Positions 7,616 through 9,498 of a stretch of DNA of 9,498 nucleotides are shown here, one piece after another. Source of the stretch: Acidobacteriota bacterium (GTDB taxonomy: Bacteria > Acidobacteriota > Terriglobia > Terriglobales > Acidobacteriaceae); the NCBI GenBank assembly GCA_021793595.1, contig JAJYSL010000168.1:1-9498 (forward strand), given 5' to 3'. Under the pieces are notes generated by a model. The model was given only the letters and a program-made list of their open reading frames with translations. It had not been told where the DNA came from and ran no database searches. The position numbers and the translations under genes are program-made. Within the stretch, counting starts at the first letter, position 1. Every line of letters starts with the position of its first letter.

Positions 7616-8055
7616 GCGATCTACAGCAGTTTGCCACCTTTTTTCTCGGGGACAGTTATTTCGGCGTAGAGGTGGAGCGGGTGCAGGAAATTCTGCGCAG
7701 CCAGGAGATGACTCCGGTTCCACTGTCGTCGCCGGTGATCCGCGGTCTGATCAACCTGCGCGGCCAGATCGTCACCGCCATCGACCTGCGGCGCCGGCTC
7801 GGATTGCCGTCACCCATCGACGGGCAGCCGCTGATGAACGTGGTGGTCCGCAGCTCCGGCGGCAGCGTCAGCCTGCTGGTCGATGACATTGGGGACGTGG
7901 TGGAGGCGGAACAATCGACATTCGAGCGTCCTCCGGACACCCTCGACGGGGATGCCAGAAAGATGATCCGCGGCGTGCACAAGCTGGACGAACGACTCAT
8001 GCATGTGCTCGACACCGAGGAAGTATTGATTGGATTTTTCGAAGGTCAGAGTTAA
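7612..8055 (+). CDS. cheW: Chemotaxis adaptor CheW
   Basis: The 147-residue protein is a single CheW domain linking receptors to CheA in cytoplasmic arrays. It shows the family pattern: FFLGDSYFGVEVERVQEI at the start (10-27), PVIRGLINLRGQIVTAIDLR (41-60) with Arg50 in the NLRG motif at the receptor/kinase interface, LLVDDIGDVVEA (88-99), and the terminal HVLDTEEVL strand-helix. Length and start fit the family. AGGAG at 7600-7604, 7 nt before ATG 7612, lies inside the end of cheA, and the ATG overlaps the cheA TGA as ATGA. This indicates translational coupling and co-stoichiometric expression. A 78-bp gap follows before the receptor gene. Confidence 0.94.
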   Translation: MSDLQQFATFFLGDSYFGVEVERVQEILRSQEMTPVPLSSPVIRGLINLRGQIVTAIDLRRRLGLPSPIDGQPLMNVVVRSSGGSVSLLVDDIGDVVEAEQSTFERPPDTLDGDARKMIRGVHKLDERLMHVLDTEEVLIGFFEGQS

Positions 8056-8133
8056 GCCAGGCTGCAGCGGCAGAATGGCCACGCAAACGACCGCAACGGA
8101 ACGCAACAAAATCAGAGAAACGAAGGGGTTGAT

Positions 8134-9408
8134 ATGGAAACGATGTTGGAGAAAAGTCAAAAGAATGGCAAGCCGAACGGAGCTTTTGTGCATGTCAAGG
8201 CAGGGAAAAAGTCTTCGCATCTCGGCTTGATGACAGAAGAAGCGGATCTTGCCCAGGAAACCATACGCCTGGCAAGGGCAGCCAAGGAAGGCTGGCTCAG
8301 CGAGCGATTCGATACCAGCATGTTCCAAGGGCGGGATCTGGAGGTCGCAACCGCCCTCAACGAAATGCTGGATGCGATTGTGCTTCCCGTGAACGTGACC
8401 GCCAGCTATGTGCAGGACATTTCCAGGGGAGTGATTCCAACCAAAATTACAGACACGTACAACGGAGATTTCAACGCGATCAAGAACAGCCTGAACGCGT
8501 GCATCGATTCTCTGGGCGGCTTGATCTGCGAAATGAATCGCATGTCGGAAGAACACGATAAAGGCGACATCGACGTGGTCATTCCCGAAGACCACTTCGA
8601 AGGCGCCTATCGCACGATGGCCCACGGCATCAACACCATGGTGCAGGGCCACATTACGGTCAAGAAGAAGGCGATGGCCTGCATTGCAGAGCTTGGATGT
8701 GGCAATCTGGACGCTCCCCTCGACAAGTTTCCCGGCAAGAAAGTATTTATCAACGACACCATTGAGCAACTTCGCACCAATCTCAAGTCTTTGATCCGCG
8801 AAATGAATCGCATGTCGGAGGAGCACGATAAAGGCGACATCGACGTGGTCATTCCCGAAGACCACTTCGGAGGCGCCTATCGCACGATGGCCCACGGCAT
8901 CAACGTCATGGTGCAGGGTCACATCACAGTGAAGAAGAAGGCTATGGCCTGCGTGGCAGAGTTCGGTCGAGGCAACTTCGAAGCAGTCCTGGAAAAGTTC
9001 CCCGGCAAAAAGGCTTTCATCAACGAGACGATTGAGCAGGTTCGTGCCAACCTAAAAGCTCTGATTACCGATGCCAGTGAGTTGTCCAAAGCCGCAGTGG
9101 AAGGAAAACTAACCACCCGCGCCGACGTCGACAAGCATCAGGGTGATTTTCGTAAGATTGTTCAAGGTGTCAATAATACGCTAGACGCGGTGATCGGGCC
9201 GTTAAATGTGGCTGCCGCGTACGTGGATGAGATTTCCAAGGGAACAATTCCGCCCAAGATCTCGGATACCTACAACGGTGATTTCAATACGATCAAGAAC
9301 AATCTAAACGCGTGTATCGACGGCCTCGGTGGACTTGCAGAAGCCAATGAGATTCTGCAGCAAATGGCAGCTAACGATTACACAAGTCGTGTCCAAGGGT
9401 CGTACTAA
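8134..9408 (+). CDS. Soluble poly-HAMP methyl-accepting receptor, N-terminal part ending at an in-frame TAA
   Basis: The 424-residue open frame starts at ATG 8134 with AAGGGG at 8123-8128, 5 nt upstream. It is a chain of HAMP-like helical units. Residues 76-130 and 347-401 are related repeats (38 of 55 identical), each with ISxGxIPxKIxDTYNGDF. Between them lie two 90-residue tandem copies, 130-219 and 220-309 (75 of 90 identical), beginning LIxEMNRMSEEHDKGDID. There is no hydrophobic segment long enough to cross a membrane, so the receptor is predicted cytoplasmic. Such proteins normally end in an MCP signalling hairpin that binds CheW and CheA. That part is missing here because TAA at 9406-9408 stops the frame, although matching receptor sequence continues after it. 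The gene follows cheW, its natural partner. Confidence 0.8.
   Translation: METMLEKSQKNGKPNGAFVHVKAGKKSSHLGLMTEEADLAQETIRLARAAKEGWLSERFDTSMFQGRDLEVATALNEMLDAIVLPVNVTASYVQDISRGVIPTKITDTYNGDFNAIKNSLNACIDSLGGLICEMNRMSEEHDKGDIDVVIPEDHFEGAYRTMAHGINTMVQGHITVKKKAMACIAELGCGNLDAPLDKFPGKKVFINDTIEQLRTNLKSLIREMNRMSEEHDKGDIDVVIPEDHFGGAYRTMAHGINVMVQGHITVKKKAMACVAEFGRGNFEAVLEKFPGKKAFINETIEQVRANLKALITDASELSKAAVEGKLTTRADVDKHQGDFRKIVQGVNNTLDAVIGPLNVAAAYVDEISKGTIPPKISDTYNGDFNTIKNNLNACIDGLGGLAEANEILQQMAANDYTSRVQGSY
8359..8523 (+). repeat. HAMP-type repeat A, first copy
   Basis: Codes for residues 76-130 of the receptor. It aligns without gaps to 9172-9336, sharing 38 of 55 residues including DTYNGDF and LNACID. 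DNA identity is lower than the protein match, so this is an old duplication. Confidence 0.75.
8521..8790 (+). repeat. 270-bp tandem repeat B, first copy
   Basis: Codes for residues 130-219. The following 270 bp are a gap-free second copy. The first 114 bp differ at only 4 positions between copies; the remaining 156 bp differ at about 39. Confidence 0.9.
8791..9060 (+). repeat. 270-bp tandem repeat B, second copy
   Basis: Codes for residues 220-309. Its left part (8791-8904) is almost a base-for-base copy of 8521-8634, including synonymous sites. Its right part has diverged by about one base in four. Confidence 0.9.
9172..9336 (+). repeat. HAMP-type repeat A, second copy
   Basis: Codes for residues 347-401, the partner of 8359-8523. 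It flanks the B repeats on the other side, giving the order A-B-B-spacer HAMP-A'. Confidence 0.75.
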
Positions 9409-9498
9409 GGGATCTTTGCGGATGTAGCGGAAGCTACGAACAAGACTGCGGATACGCTCACAGCCAGCATGCGCGCCATCGGTCAGAACTCCCACACA
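9409..9498 (+). pseudogene. Continuation of the receptor reading frame after the stop (runs off window)
   Basis: The 30 codons after the TAA stay open in the same frame and read GIFADVAEATNKTADTL, then TASMRAIGQNSHT. This looks like the end of a HAMP unit leading into the MCP signalling helix. It aligns with earlier units in the same protein, where YNGDF and HQGDF correspond to Y-stop-G-I-F. It is therefore most likely the severed 3' part of the same gene. An in-frame ATG at 9469 could in principle restart translation, but it has no clear ribosome site. Confidence 0.6.

Noticed and set aside
7810..8922. Long minus-strand open frame (370 codons) opposite cheW and the receptor
   Set aside because: It lies antisense to two well-supported genes, has no recognisable domains, and carries the tandem repeat only because the sense strand does. 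High-GC codon bias explains it.

Overview
The window looks like a chromosomal stretch of a GC-rich Gram-negative bacterium, most likely an acidobacterium. This rests on recalled family resemblance: the isomerase-like protein, the exported GH51 enzyme, and a short CCCCGGACT/AGTCCGGGG hairpin of a kind I associate with acidobacterial intergenic regions. No rRNA or tRNA is present to confirm the assignment.

Bases 1-3596 are a sugar-utilisation region. The 3' end of an L-fucose/L-arabinose isomerase-family gene (1-464, +) converges on a two-gene minus-strand operon, with the hairpin (485-505) between them. The operon is transcribed right to left: an exported GH51 alpha-L-arabinofuranosidase (1668-3596), then an exported galactose mutarotase-family aldose 1-epimerase (521-1657). 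The stop codon of the first gene lies against the Shine-Dalgarno of the second. A plausible joint role is release of L-arabinose from plant polysaccharide, anomer interconversion outside the cytoplasm, and isomerisation inside the cell.

Bases 3597-4041 are a gene-free divergent spacer. From 4042 to the right edge everything is on the + strand and forms a chemosensory cluster: CheX-type phosphatase, CheY-type response regulator, CheA kinase, CheW adaptor, and a soluble poly-HAMP receptor of the MCP type. cheA and cheW overlap by ATGA. No cheR, cheB or cheD is seen, so the adaptation genes are outside the window or elsewhere.

Three things stand out. CheA has, where the CheY-binding P2 domain normally sits, a tandem 24-residue motif resembling the MshEN/GspE-N c-di-GMP-binding fold, and it also carries a second C-terminal CheW-like domain. 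The receptor has no transmembrane segment before its HAMP array and contains a 90-residue tandem duplication whose first 114 bp are almost identical while the rest has diverged. The receptor frame is broken by a TAA at 9406-9408, yet the same frame continues as convincing receptor sequence to the window edge, which suggests a CAA-to-TAA nonsense change, a sequencing error, or recoding.
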